Assembly: GCA_044841755.1 (NCBI GenBank)
Contig: JAXOFM010000002.1
Coordinates: 62,001 to 126,000, forward strand
DNA length: 64,000 bases
Direction of reading: 5' to 3'
Origin: CAZAPO01 sp044841755
GTDB taxonomy: Bacteria > Bacteroidota > Bacteroidia > Flavobacteriales > Flavobacteriaceae
How positions within the stretch are numbered: position 1 is the first letter of the stretch; each line of letters starts with the position of its first letter. The position numbers and the translations under genes were made by a program. Under the pieces are notes generated by a model that saw nothing but the letters and a program-made list of their open reading frames with translations, had not been told where the DNA came from and searched no databases. This document shows, in pieces, positions 27,223-36,827 of the stretch.

Positions 27223-27262
27223 ATAACTATTTTTATAGTTATACAACTATCAATATAGTTAT
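27223..27262. promoter_or_regulatory. Tandem dyads, likely BlaI-type operator
   Basis: ATAACTAT-TTTT-ATAGTTAT (27223-27242) followed directly by ACAACTAT-CAAT-ATAGTTAT (27243-27262). Both share the core AACTAT-N4-ATAGTT with a 20-bp period, that is, the same helix face. They lie 26 bp upstream of the repressor start, so autoregulation is expected. Confidence 0.7.
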
Positions 27263-27392
27263 TTAACGAAAAATTTAGTTTTTATTGTGAATTTTTAAGA
27301 TTTATTTAGACTTTCTAAAAACGACATTAAAAACTTCCAACTTCCAACTTTTAACTTCTAACTTTAATTTATCTTCGCAAAAAATATTTTTT

Positions 27393-28337
27393 ATGAGCCT
27401 ACTTTTGGTAATTCTTGGCTTTATTTTATTGGTAGTAGGAGGTGAGTTCTTGGTGAGGGCTTCTGTGGCGTTATCGTTTAAACTTAATATTTCTAAAATG
27501 GTTATAGGTATGACGGTAGTATCGTTTGCTACTTCAGCTCCAGAGTTACTGGTTAGTTTGAATGCTGCACTTTCGGGTTCCCCAGCAATAGCCATTAATA
27601 ATGTTGTAGGTTCTAATATTGCTAATATTGGTTTGGTGTTGGGTTTAACTGCTTTATTGGGTACAATTTGGGTGGATAAATCATTTTATAAACTCAATTG
27701 GCCAGTGATGATGATCTTTTCATTGCTATTATTTCAGTTTCTTAGAAATGATAATAAGCTAAGTACATTGGAAGGAGGTATTTTATTCGCAGGTTTAATC
27801 GCATTTATTTTTATACTTATAAAAAGAGCTAGAAAAGAAGACGTTGATGATGATGTAAACGAAACCTTGGCACAAGTATCTTATTTTAAGATGGTGTTAT
27901 GGCTTATTATTGGTGGTAGTGCACTTTACTTTGGTTCCATTTGGTTGGTTAATGGTGCAGTAGATATTGCGCATAAAATAGGTGTGAGCGAAGCGGTGAT
28001 CTCTGTTTCAATGATCGCTATAGGGACTAGTGTTCCAGAACTAGCTGCTTCTGTAATAGCCGTTGCTAAACAGGAAAAGGCAATCTCATTAGGAAATCTT
28101 ATTGGTTCTAATATTTTTAATATTGGTTCGGTACTTGGATTAACTTCAATGATTAAACAAATTCCGGTTACTGATTCTTTAATACTTTCAAGAGATATTT
28201 TCTGGATGCTCATATTTGCAGCAGTATTGTTACCAATGATTTTTATTCCAAAGAGGTTTCAGTTTAATAAATTAGAAGGGGTAATTCTGGTTGGAGCGTA
28301 TAGCACTTTTATTGCTATAATATTTATAGGAAACTAG
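27393..28337 (+). CDS. Calcium/sodium antiporter (CaCA family, YrbG-like)
   Basis: A 314-residue inner-membrane exchanger of about ten helices. The two inverted alpha-repeats are clear: GMTVVSFATSAPELLVSL with GSNIANIGLVLGL, and SMIAIGTSVPELAASV with GSNIFNIGSVLGL. A strong terminator follows. Confidence 0.92.
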   Translation: MSLLLVILGFILLVVGGEFLVRASVALSFKLNISKMVIGMTVVSFATSAPELLVSLNAALSGSPAIAINNVVGSNIANIGLVLGLTALLGTIWVDKSFYKLNWPVMMIFSLLLFQFLRNDNKLSTLEGGILFAGLIAFIFILIKRARKEDVDDDVNETLAQVSYFKMVLWLIIGGSALYFGSIWLVNGAVDIAHKIGVSEAVISVSMIAIGTSVPELAASVIAVAKQEKAISLGNLIGSNIFNIGSVLGLTSMIKQIPVTDSLILSRDIFWMLIFAAVLLPMIFIPKRFQFNKLEGVILVGAYSTFIAIIFIGN

Positions 28338-28348
28338 TGCAAAAAAAA

Positions 28349-28373
28349 AAGACCTCAATGCAATTGAGGTCTT
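28349..28373. terminator. Bidirectional terminator between antiporter and GSII
   Basis: Stem AAGACCTCAAT / ATTGAGGTCTT, loop GCA. It is preceded by a run of ten A, so on the minus strand it has a long T-tract and ends the glutamine synthetase transcript. It also follows the antiporter stop by 11 bp. Confidence 0.88.
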
Positions 28374-28399
28374 CTCCATTTTATAAACAAAACTTATAA

Positions 28400-29410
28400 T
28401 TATATATCTGCTGATTTAACAGTCTTAATAATTCTTCCTGCAATTTTATAAGGATCACCGTTTGAAGCTGGACGACGATCTTCTAACCATCCTTTCCATC
28501 CTTTTTCAACAGTAATAATTGGAATTCTTATTGAAGCACCTCTATCAGATATGCCATAGCTAAAATCATTGATTGAAGCTGTTTCGTGCAATCCTGTTAA
28601 ACGCTCATCGTTGAATTCTCCATAAACATCAATATGATCTTGAGCTACAGGTCTAAATGCTTCACATATCTTCTCGTAAGTTTCTTGAGACCCACATGTT
28701 CTTAAAGTAGAGTTCGAGAAATTAGCGTGCATACCAGATCCGTTCCAATCACCTTTTACTGGTTTTGGGTGGTACTCAATATAATATCCATATTTTTCAG
28801 TTAATCTATCAAGTAGGTAGCGTGCAACCCAAATCTCGTCTCCTGCTTTTTTAGCTCCTTTTGCAAAAATTTGAAATTCCCACTGTCCTGGTGCAACTTC
28901 TTGGTTAATACCTTCAAAGTTTAACCCAGCATCAATACAAAGATCTGCATGTTCTTCAACAAAATCTCTTCCCCAAGTATATCTTCCACCTACAGAACAG
29001 TAATATTTACCTTGTGGTCCAGGGAATCCTCCACGTGGAAATCCTAATGGTAAATCTGTTTTTGTATCCATTAAGAAATATTCTTGCTCAAAACCAAACC
29101 AGAAATCATTATCATCATCATCAATCGTCGCTCTGGCGTTTGATTCGTGTGGCGTTCCATCAGCGTTCAATACTTCAGACATTACTAAGTAACCGTCTTT
29201 TCTTGTTGGGTCCGGGAAAATTGCAACAGGTTTTAATAAACAATCTGATGAACCTCCTTCAGCTTGCTCTGTAGACGATCCGTCAAAAGACCAAATAGGA
29301 CAATCTTCTAATTTACCACTAAAATCGTCTTCGATCTTAGTTTTACTTCTCATGTTTTGAGTTGGTGCGTGACCATCTAACCAAATGTACTCTAATTTAG
29401 ACTTACTCAT
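28400..29410 (-). CDS. Glutamine synthetase, type II (eukaryote-like)
   Basis: ATP-dependent ligation of ammonia to glutamate. At 336 residues it is the GSII size. Motifs: EYIWLDG start, WSFDGSSTEQA, GFEQEYFL, INQEVAPGQWEFQ, NGSGMHANFS and ASIRIP. A -7 box TATATTTG lies at 29446-29453 on the minus strand. It is divergent from a GSIII gene, with a CCCC/GGGG dyad between them. Confidence 0.93.
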   Translation of the reverse strand: MSKSKLEYIWLDGHAPTQNMRSKTKIEDDFSGKLEDCPIWSFDGSSTEQAEGGSSDCLLKPVAIFPDPTRKDGYLVMSEVLNADGTPHESNARATIDDDDNDFWFGFEQEYFLMDTKTDLPLGFPRGGFPGPQGKYYCSVGGRYTWGRDFVEEHADLCIDAGLNFEGINQEVAPGQWEFQIFAKGAKKAGDEIWVARYLLDRLTEKYGYYIEYHPKPVKGDWNGSGMHANFSNSTLRTCGSQETYEKICEAFRPVAQDHIDVYGEFNDERLTGLHETASINDFSYGISDRGASIRIPIITVEKGWKGWLEDRRPASNGDPYKIAGRIIKTVKSADI

Positions 29411-29483
29411 TTTTAGCTTTCTTTTAAATAAATTGAATGATCCGACAAATATATAATTATTAGTATAAACTATTATTTTTTAA

Positions 29484-29540
29484 GGGGGTAATTATTAACA
29501 AGAGAATATATTTTTGTGAATACCCCATTTTTTTAGGGGT
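29484..29540. promoter_or_regulatory. CCCC/GGGG dyad between the two glutamine synthetase genes
   Basis: ACCCC-N9-GGGGT at 29522-29540, with the spacer almost all T, plus an upstream GGGGGTA half-site at 29484-29490 that can also pair with TACCCC at 29521-29526. G and C runs stand out in this AT-rich gap. A shared nitrogen-responsive operator is a reasonable but untested reading. Confidence 0.5.
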
Positions 29541-29609
29541 TGAAATGTAAAAACCTTAAATTTGATTATTGAAAATCTATAAATTGTTAATAAAGTATTT
29601 ATCAATTCA

Positions 29610-29640
29610 TTGTATATAAGTTAATTGACAAATACTTTTG
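29610..29640 (+). promoter_or_regulatory. Promoter of glnN (TTG-N20-TACTTTTG)
   Basis: A -33 TTG at 29610-29612 and a -7 TACTTTTG at 29633-29640 fit the Bacteroidota sigma consensus. Transcription from here would start after the upstream in-frame TTG at 29625, which supports the ATG at 29667 as the glnN start. Confidence 0.65.
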
Positions 29641-29666
29641 CGGTGATACTAAAATTAAAACAAGTT

Positions 29667-31853
29667 ATGTCTACACTTCGCTTTCATGCTGTTAAAGAGA
29701 CTTTAGGAAGAAAACCATTAAAAGTTAAAGAAAATGAAAGGCGTTCGTCCATTTTTGGAGAACATGTATTTAATGAAAATACCATGCGGCAATCTTTAAC
29801 AAATGATGCTTATAAAAGTGTGGTTGACGCTATTGAAAAAGGATCTAAAATAAATAGAAGTATAGCAGATCAAATAGCATCTGCTATGAAAGACTGGGCT
29901 TTATTAAAAGGAGCGACGCATTATACACATTGGTTCCAACCATTAACTGGGGCAACCGCTGAGAAGCATGATGCTTTTTTTGAGACAATTGGTAATGGAA
30001 TGGCGATTGAAAAGTTTGGAGGAGGGCAATTGGTGCAGCAGGAACCTGATGCCTCATCATTTCCTAGTGGAGGAATTCGTAATACGTTTGAAGCTCGTGG
30101 ATACACAGCTTGGGATCCTACATCACCAGCATTTGTTTATGGTACTACACTATGTATTCCAACGGTGTTTGTTGCTTATACAGGAGAGGCATTAGATTAT
30201 AAAACACCATTGCTTAGAGCATTGCAAGCTGTTGATAGTGCAGCTGTTGCGGTAGCAAAATATTTTGACAAAAATGTTAGAAAGGTTAATGCTTCTTTAG
30301 GTTGGGAGCAAGAGTACTTTTTAATAGACAGTGCGCTGGCAGCTTCAAGACCAGATATAGTGCAAACGGGAAGAACATTACTGGGGCATTCGGCTGCAAA
30401 AGGACAGCAGTTAGATGATCATTATTTTGGCACCATTCCTAATCGTGCTATGTCTTTTATGCGAGATTTGGAAAATGAGTGTATGTTATTAGGAATTCCT
30501 GTAAAAACCAGACACAATGAAGTCGCGCCAAATCAATTTGAATTAGCACCAATTTATGAAGAGGCTAATTTGGCAGTTGACCATAACTCGTTAGTTATGG
30601 ATGTAATGGAGAAAATAGCAGAACGACATCATTTAAAAGTGCTTTTCCATGAAAAACCCTTCGCAGGCGTAAATGGATCTGGAAAGCATAATAATTGGAG
30701 TTTAAGTACAGATACTGGAGTTAATCTTTTAAGCCCTGGAAAAACACCAATGAGCAATCTTCAATTCTTAACCTTTTTTATTAATACTATTAAGGCTGTT
30801 CATGAAAATGAAGAACTGTTAAGGGCATCTATTGCAAGCGCAAGTAATGATCATAGGTTAGGGGCGAATGAGGCACCTCCTGCAATTATTTCGGTATTTA
30901 TAGGTGAGCAGCTTACTAAGGTTCTTGGAGAGTTGGAAGGAGTAACAAAAGGAAAGCTTTCACCTCAAGAAAAAACAGATCTAAAATTAAATGTTGTTGG
31001 AAAAATTCCAGAAATATTGCTTGATAATACCGATAGAAATAGAACTTCTCCTTTTGCTTTCACAGGAAATAAATTTGAGTTTAGAGCTGTAGGTTCAAAG
31101 GCAAATTGTGCAAATCCTATGACGGTTTTAAATTCTATAGTTGCTAAACAATTAATTGAGTTTAAAGAAGAAGTTGATAAGCTTATTGATGATAAGGACA
31201 TGAAGAAGGATGATGCAATATTCAATATTATACGTGAGTACATTAAGAAATCAAAGAATATTCTTTTTGAAGGAAATGGTTATAGTGATGAATGGGAGAA
31301 AGAAGCTAAAAAAAGAGGGCTAAGCAACAATAAAACTACTCCTGAAGCCCTTAGGGCAAGAGTTTCAGATAAAACCATTGATTTATTTGAGAGGTTAGGT
31401 GTAATGAATAAAGTGGAAGTTCAAGCTCGCTACGAAATTGAGATTGAAGAATATGTCTTGAGGTTGCAAATAGAAGGAAGAGTATTAGGCGATGTTGCTA
31501 GAAATCATGTGATACCAACTGCTGTTAGATATCAAAATTTACTTATTGAAAATGTAAAAGGCTTAAAAGATATTTACGGGAACGAATTTAAAACTCATGC
31601 TGAAGAGCAACTAGTGTTGATTCAAGAGATATCAAAGAGAATAGCATCTATTAATTCTAGTGTCACTAAGATGATCAATGAGCGTAAAAAAGCTAATAAA
31701 ATTGATCATATTGAGCGAAGAGCTAAATTATATTGTGAAAAAGTAAAACCATATTTTGAAGAGATAAGATATCATTGCGATAAGTTAGAGCTTCTTATAG
31801 ATGATGAGTTATGGCCTTTAACAAAATATAGAGAACTACTGTTTATGAAGTAA
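29667..31853 (+). CDS. glnN: Glutamine synthetase, type III
   Basis: A large GSIII enzyme of 728 residues from ATG 29667 (MSTLRFHAVKETLGRKPLKV). Typical GSIII motifs: FTHWFQP-like THYTHWFQPLTG, EKHDAF, GWEQEYFLID, RHNEVAPNQFELAP, FHEKPFAGVNGSGKHNNWS and NRTSPFAFTGNKFEFRAVGS. A second, unrelated-length GS lies divergently upstream. GSIII is common in Bacteroidota for ammonia assimilation. Confidence 0.96.
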   Translation: MSTLRFHAVKETLGRKPLKVKENERRSSIFGEHVFNENTMRQSLTNDAYKSVVDAIEKGSKINRSIADQIASAMKDWALLKGATHYTHWFQPLTGATAEKHDAFFETIGNGMAIEKFGGGQLVQQEPDASSFPSGGIRNTFEARGYTAWDPTSPAFVYGTTLCIPTVFVAYTGEALDYKTPLLRALQAVDSAAVAVAKYFDKNVRKVNASLGWEQEYFLIDSALAASRPDIVQTGRTLLGHSAAKGQQLDDHYFGTIPNRAMSFMRDLENECMLLGIPVKTRHNEVAPNQFELAPIYEEANLAVDHNSLVMDVMEKIAERHHLKVLFHEKPFAGVNGSGKHNNWSLSTDTGVNLLSPGKTPMSNLQFLTFFINTIKAVHENEELLRASIASASNDHRLGANEAPPAIISVFIGEQLTKVLGELEGVTKGKLSPQEKTDLKLNVVGKIPEILLDNTDRNRTSPFAFTGNKFEFRAVGSKANCANPMTVLNSIVAKQLIEFKEEVDKLIDDKDMKKDDAIFNIIREYIKKSKNILFEGNGYSDEWEKEAKKRGLSNNKTTPEALRARVSDKTIDLFERLGVMNKVEVQARYEIEIEEYVLRLQIEGRVLGDVARNHVIPTAVRYQNLLIENVKGLKDIYGNEFKTHAEEQLVLIQEISKRIASINSSVTKMINERKKANKIDHIERRAKLYCEKVKPYFEEIRYHCDKLELLIDDELWPLTKYRELLFMK

Positions 31854-32097
31854 ACTTCAATGCTTTTGTGTCAAACCTGCCTGATTTTTCGTGTACAAAC
31901 ATCAAAAGCTCTTTCTTTAGTACTACGTAACTTTACGTATTTTTTAGGAATAACCACCTTATTTTGAGTATTTCAGCTAATTATTTTACGATTTATCGAT
32001 TTTAACAGAATATTCTCACAGTTTAAAGATTTTGAGCTTTAGGGGATGACTAATTTTCATTAAATTTGTTATGCTATTAATCTATTATTTTGTTAAA

Positions 32098-32238
32098 ATG
32101 AAGAAGTTACTACTAAGTGTTGCGGCACTTATGGTTGCAACACTCTTATTCTCTCAAGACGACACAAGAGAAAGTAAGGATCAGGTTTCTGACAATAAAT
32201 CTGTTGTGTTAGTTGATGATAGAAATCTATCATCTTAA
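32098..32238 (+). CDS. Small secreted peptide (46 residues)
   Basis: An open frame from ATG 32098 to TAA 32236-32238. MKKLLLSVAALMVATLLFSQ is a good signal peptide, and the remaining 26 residues are acidic and end DDRNLSS. A strong hairpin terminator follows 24 bp later. I recognise no family; either a real short exported peptide or the remains of a longer secreted protein. Confidence 0.5.
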   Translation: MKKLLLSVAALMVATLLFSQDDTRESKDQVSDNKSVVLVDDRNLSS

Positions 32239-32261
32239 AACTTGATTTAATTTGAGTGTTT

Positions 32262-32309
32262 AAAAGCTTTAACTAAATGTTTTATTACATGTTAGTTAAA
32301 GCTTTTTTT
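32262..32309 (+). terminator. Terminator after the small secreted peptide
   Basis: A perfect 15-bp stem AAAAGCTTTAACTAA / TTAGTTAAAGCTTTT, 15-base loop, then further T. It is long and strong, on the plus strand. Confidence 0.85.
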
Positions 32310-32388
32310 ATTTAATGTCTTTAGTCTTTTTAAACTCATTTTTGTGGAATTCGTTATATTGTGCCAATAATGCTAGTAGTTTAGCTGT

Positions 32389-33066
32389 TTGGTGGTAAAA
32401 AATAATTATTTGATAATAGCACACTTACGTTGTATTTCATTAGTTTGTATGTTCTTGCTTTCCGGTTGTATAATAGCACAAGAAAGCAAAGAAGATAAGT
32501 ATATTAATTCTACTTTTGGAGCAGAAATAAGAGGAAAAAACGCTATAAGCGTTGCTGCTGGAACCGCTATTCCTAATGGAGATTACGCTGATGCACTCTT
32601 CGAAATATATGCCCACATTGGTTACAAAAGATATATAAGTCCATATTTCAATATTAATTTAGGGTATCATAAGTATAATATAGCTTTCAAAGAAGTCTAT
32701 AATGAAGGTTTCATGTCATTTGATGCTAATTTGGAAATTGTTCCTTTTGGGCGAAGCATATTTTCACCATTTATTTATGCTGGAGGAGGCTATAATGCTT
32801 CTAATTATTTTGAATCTACTGAAGCCAAAGTTCAAGGAGGAGCAGGATTTGAAATTATGGCTTACCAATCAATAGGAGTTAAGTTGTTTGTAGAGTATAA
32901 TTATATGTTTTCTGATGAGTTGGATGGAAAGATTTTTGGTGAAAGTGATGATGCCTTTTGGAGAATGGCAGTAGGACTAAACTTTTATTTTGGTAAACGC
33001 TCCAATAAGAAAATTAAAAAAGATCAAAAAACTGTAATTAATTCTAATCCAATAATTCAACAATAA
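32389..33066 (+). CDS. Outer-membrane beta-barrel protein
   Basis: About 225 residues. Repeated strands with aromatic ends (FGAEIRGKNAISVAAGTAIP, YAHIGYKRYISPYFNINLGY, VGLNFYFGKRS) indicate a small beta-barrel of roughly eight strands. The start is uncertain: TTG at 32389, GTG at 32392 and ATG at 32449 are all in frame. The signal region contains both LSGC and IIAQ, so a lipobox or ordinary cleavage is possible. The last 25 residues are basic and may lie in the periplasm. Confidence 0.7.
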   Translation: MVVKNNYLIIAHLRCISLVCMFLLSGCIIAQESKEDKYINSTFGAEIRGKNAISVAAGTAIPNGDYADALFEIYAHIGYKRYISPYFNINLGYHKYNIAFKEVYNEGFMSFDANLEIVPFGRSIFSPFIYAGGGYNASNYFESTEAKVQGGAGFEIMAYQSIGVKLFVEYNYMFSDELDGKIFGESDDAFWRMAVGLNFYFGKRSNKKIKKDQKTVINSNPIIQQ

Positions 33067-33114
33067 AATAAATACTTTATTACTTTTGCAGCATCTTAAA
33101 AAATTCCTTCCAAG

Positions 33115-34296
33115 ATGAGTAATGAGGTTAGTAAAAGATACGCACAAAGAGGTGTTTCTGCTTCCAAAGAAGATGTTCATAATGCTATTAAGAATATTGA
33201 TAAAGGATTATTTCCGAAAGCGTTTTGTAAAATAGTTCCAGATTATCTTACTAATGATAATGATTACTGCTTGATAATGCATGCAGATGGAGCTGGTACA
33301 AAAAGCTCGTTGGCTTATATGTATTGGAAAGAAACTGGTGACGTTTCTGTGTGGAAAGGAATTGCACAAGATGCTTTAATAATGAATATAGATGATCTTT
33401 TGTGTGTTGGAGCTGCAGATAATATTATGTTGTCTTCAACAATAGGCAGAAACAAGAATTTAATTCCAGGTGAAGTTATTTCAGCAATTATAAATGGTAC
33501 TGAGGAGTTAATTGATGAATTGAAAGAATTTGGAGTTACAATTCATTCAACAGGAGGTGAAACTGCAGATGTTGGAGATTTGGTTAGAACAATTATTGTT
33601 GATTCAACAGTTACAGCGCGCATGAAAAGGGAAGATGTTATTGATAATGCTAATATTAAAGAGGGTGACGTTATTGTTGGTTTAGCTTCTTTTGGGCAAG
33701 CATCTTACGAAAAAGAATATAACGGCGGAATGGGGAGTAATGGATTAACATCTGCAAGGCATGACGTGTTTCATAAGTATTTGGCGGAAAAATATCCAGA
33801 GAGTTTTGATGCAGCAGTACCATCAAATTTGGTGTACTCTGGAAACACTAAATTAACAGATGATGTTGAGAATGCTCCAATTGATGCAGGTAAATTAGTG
33901 TTGTCTCCTACTAGAACTTATGCGCCAATTATAAAGACAATTCTTGATAAATATAATTCAGAAACTGTTCATGGAATGGTGCACTGTAGTGGAGGTGCGC
34001 AGACTAAAATACTCCATTTTGTAGAGAACTTACATATTGTAAAAGACAATATGTTTGCTATTCCACCACTTTTTAAATTGATTCAAGAACAATCAGGAAC
34101 AGATTGGAAAGAAATGTATCAAGTTTTTAACTGCGGTCATAGAATGGAATTATATGTTTCTCCAGAAGCTGCAAAAGATATTATAGAGATTTCTAAATCT
34201 TTTAATGTTGAAGCTCAAATAATTGGACGTGTTGAAGCTAGTAATTCTAAGAAGCTTACAATAAAAAGCGAATATGGCGTTTTTAATTACGATTAA
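33115..34296 (+). CDS. purM: Phosphoribosylformylglycinamidine cyclo-ligase (AIR synthase)
   Basis: Purine biosynthesis step 5. The 393-residue protein is the longer Bacteroidota form. Motifs: YAQRGVSASKEDV, MHADGAGTKSS, NIDDLLCVGA, STGGETADVGD, GLASFGQAS and CSGGAQTKI. A -7 box TACTTTTG lies at 33081-33088. The DUF3078 gene follows 12 bp later. Confidence 0.93.
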   Translation: MSNEVSKRYAQRGVSASKEDVHNAIKNIDKGLFPKAFCKIVPDYLTNDNDYCLIMHADGAGTKSSLAYMYWKETGDVSVWKGIAQDALIMNIDDLLCVGAADNIMLSSTIGRNKNLIPGEVISAIINGTEELIDELKEFGVTIHSTGGETADVGDLVRTIIVDSTVTARMKREDVIDNANIKEGDVIVGLASFGQASYEKEYNGGMGSNGLTSARHDVFHKYLAEKYPESFDAAVPSNLVYSGNTKLTDDVENAPIDAGKLVLSPTRTYAPIIKTILDKYNSETVHGMVHCSGGAQTKILHFVENLHIVKDNMFAIPPLFKLIQEQSGTDWKEMYQVFNCGHRMELYVSPEAAKDIIEISKSFNVEAQIIGRVEASNSKKLTIKSEYGVFNYD

Positions 34297-34308
34297 TAGA
34301 TTTAAATC

Positions 34309-35328
34309 ATGAGTCCAAATTTTAGAACACACTACTTACTTCTAATTTTTTTATTTGCTTTTACTTTTTCTAATGCACAGAGACATGCTGACTGGTTGAG
34401 GTATAATAAGAACACTGCTGTTGAGAGTGATTCTCTAACACAGCAAAAAGATAGTATAGTAACTTATTGGAAAGAAATAAATAGAGCCAGTTTAGATATT
34501 AGCGAGGTTGCATTTGTTAATTGGAATGCTGGTGGGTCCAATTCTATTTCTGGCTTGCTTGGTCTTGAGGTACAGCGAAATTATCAAAAGGATCATATGG
34601 TATGGGAAAACCGTGGAGTAGCGCGTTATGGAGTAAACAAACAACAAAACCAAAAACTTCGTAAAACAGATGATCTTTTAGAGTTGCATTCGCGTTTTGG
34701 ATGGCGAAAGGACACTATCTCGAATTGGTATTATTCTGCAAATTTTAGTTTTAAAACGCAGTTTACTAACGGTTATAATTATTCAAATAGCGACTCTAAA
34801 CCTATTTCCAAGTTAATGGCACCAGCGTATATGTTTCTTGGTGTTGGTACTGTATATGGTGAGCACATCGAGTCTTTTTCGGCATATTTATCTCCACTTA
34901 CTCTTAAATCAACATTTGTTCTTGATCAAAATTTGGCAGATGCAGGAGCTTTTGGTGTTACACCAGCTATTTATGATGATTTAGGGAACAGATTGACTAA
35001 AGGAAGAAATTCTAGAGAAGAGGTTGGAATTTTAATTACTAGCGCTTTCGAGAAAGATCTTTTTGAAAATATCAGAGTACGAAACCTGGTAAGTCTTTAC
35101 ACAGATTATTTAAATGATTTTGGTAATGTGGATATAGACTGGGAGGTAAACTTTAACTTTCAAGTCAATGAATATGTTCGTGCTACAATGGGATCTCATT
35201 TAAAGTATGATAATGATGTAAAGATTGCAGCCGAAGTAGAAGAAAACGGTCTTGATGAAACTGTGCTTGAAGGTGCTAAAGTACAGTGGAAACAACTACT
35301 TGGTATAGGTGTGCTGGTTGATTTTTAA
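34309..35328 (+). CDS. DUF3078 outer-membrane-like protein
   Basis: A 339-residue protein with signal peptide (FSNAQ). The mature protein contains FVNWNAGGSNSISGLLGLE and many aromatic strand ends, as in the DUF3078 family, thought to be outer-membrane barrels of unknown function. It ends in a strand, QLLGIGVLVDF. It probably shares a transcript with purM, a common pairing by chance or not. Confidence 0.8.
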   Translation: MSPNFRTHYLLLIFLFAFTFSNAQRHADWLRYNKNTAVESDSLTQQKDSIVTYWKEINRASLDISEVAFVNWNAGGSNSISGLLGLEVQRNYQKDHMVWENRGVARYGVNKQQNQKLRKTDDLLELHSRFGWRKDTISNWYYSANFSFKTQFTNGYNYSNSDSKPISKLMAPAYMFLGVGTVYGEHIESFSAYLSPLTLKSTFVLDQNLADAGAFGVTPAIYDDLGNRLTKGRNSREEVGILITSAFEKDLFENIRVRNLVSLYTDYLNDFGNVDIDWEVNFNFQVNEYVRATMGSHLKYDNDVKIAAEVEENGLDETVLEGAKVQWKQLLGIGVLVDF

Positions 35329-35335
35329 CTACTAT

Positions 35336-36808
35336 TTACTTGAGATTTTCAGGGAAAATACTTATATCAAAATCCCAAAGTATTGGTAACAGAAAATAGG
35401 TCATTAGAGTAATAAATATTATTGAAATAATGTTCATCCATATTCCTGCTTTTACCATATCTGGAATTTTCAAATAACCTGAGCCAAAAACAATAGCATT
35501 TGGTGGCGTAGCTACTGGCAGCATAAATGCGCAAGATGCGGCAACAGTTATTCCTACCATTAGGGTGAAAGGATGAATATCTAGTGTCAATGCTACTGGA
35601 GCTATAATAGGTAATAGCATAGCTGTAGTTGCTAGGTTTGAAGTGATCTCAGTTAAAAAATTCACGGTTGCAATAAGTATTAATAATAATACAACCAATG
35701 AAAGCCCTTCAATATGTGTTACTTGAGTTGCAATCCAACTAGCTAGTCCACTTGTTTTGAATCCCTCTGCAAGGGCTAAACCTCCACCAAAAAGTAATAG
35801 AATTCCCCAAGGTAGCTTTACAGCACTATTCCAATCTATGAGTGCTTCTTTTTTGTTTTTTGTCGGTAAAATAAAAAGTACAGTTGCACTTACCATAGCA
35901 ATGATAGTATCATCAATGGCTGGGATGAACTGTTTTAATAGAAAAGATCTTGTAATCCATAGAAAGGCAGTTAGAGCGAATATGGCGAGTACTGCTTTTT
36001 CTTCATAAGTGATTTTTCCTAAAGCAGATAATTGTCTTTTTATTTCGGCTTTTCCACCAGGAAAATCCTTTTGTTCAAATTTAAACGCAAACGAAGTCAA
36101 ATATTTCCAGCATATAAAAAGTAGGATTAACGAAATTGGTAACCCATAGATCATCCATTTAGAAAAAGTCATTTCAATATTAAACTGTTCTTCTAAAATT
36201 CCGGCGAAGACTAAATTAGGAGGTGTGCCAATTAAAGTAGCAACTCCGCCTATTGATGCACTATATGCAATAGACAGCATAAGCGCTTTACCAAAGATTG
36301 CATTTTCATCTTCAATGGTATCTGGGTTGTCTTTTAATTGGGCAATGATTGCCATACCTATAGGTAACATCATAACTGCAGTAGCCGTGTTAGAGATCCA
36401 CATGCTTAAAAAAGCAGTAGCTACCATAAAACCTAGAATGATTTTGCTAACGCTTGTGCCAATTACATTTACAATGTTAAGTGCAATACGTTTGTGTAAA
36501 TTCCATTTTTCAATAGCTATAGCTAAAATGAAACCACCTATATACAGAAATACATATTTGTGACCAAAAGAGGCTGTAGTAGATACCAAATCCATTCCAC
36601 CAGATAATGGAAATAGAATGATTGGTAACATTGCAGTAACCGAAATAGGTACTGCTTCAAAGATCCACCAGACAGCTACCCAAAGTGTAGTTGCTAGAAC
36701 TGCATTTGCTTCTTTTGAAAGACCTTCAGGATGGAAAAAAGATAAAGTGATAAAGAATAAAAACGGACCTAGAAATAGGGCTAGTTTTTTAAAATTTTGG
36801 TTTCTCAT
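35336..36808 (-). CDS. SLC13/DASS family sodium-coupled anion transporter
   Basis: A 490-residue inner-membrane transporter of the divalent anion:Na+ symporter family, usually carrying dicarboxylates, phosphate or sulfate. It has 11 or more hydrophobic helices, the SNTATAVMMLPI motif (about 145-157) and the matching second-repeat motif TEITSNLATTAMLLPI. The substrate cannot be deduced. Its stop is 7 bp from that of convergent DUF3078. Confidence 0.9.
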   Translation of the reverse strand: MRNQNFKKLALFLGPFLFFITLSFFHPEGLSKEANAVLATTLWVAVWWIFEAVPISVTAMLPIILFPLSGGMDLVSTTASFGHKYVFLYIGGFILAIAIEKWNLHKRIALNIVNVIGTSVSKIILGFMVATAFLSMWISNTATAVMMLPIGMAIIAQLKDNPDTIEDENAIFGKALMLSIAYSASIGGVATLIGTPPNLVFAGILEEQFNIEMTFSKWMIYGLPISLILLFICWKYLTSFAFKFEQKDFPGGKAEIKRQLSALGKITYEEKAVLAIFALTAFLWITRSFLLKQFIPAIDDTIIAMVSATVLFILPTKNKKEALIDWNSAVKLPWGILLLFGGGLALAEGFKTSGLASWIATQVTHIEGLSLVVLLLILIATVNFLTEITSNLATTAMLLPIIAPVALTLDIHPFTLMVGITVAASCAFMLPVATPPNAIVFGSGYLKIPDMVKAGIWMNIISIIFITLMTYFLLPILWDFDISIFPENLK

Positions 36809-36827
36809 TTATACTGGCTAATGAATT

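Noticed and set aside
29625..29666. Extending glnN to the upstream TTG at 29625.
   Set aside because: The promoter -7 box (29633-29640) lies inside that extension, so transcription would start after it; GSIII proteins start near MSTLRFHAVKE.
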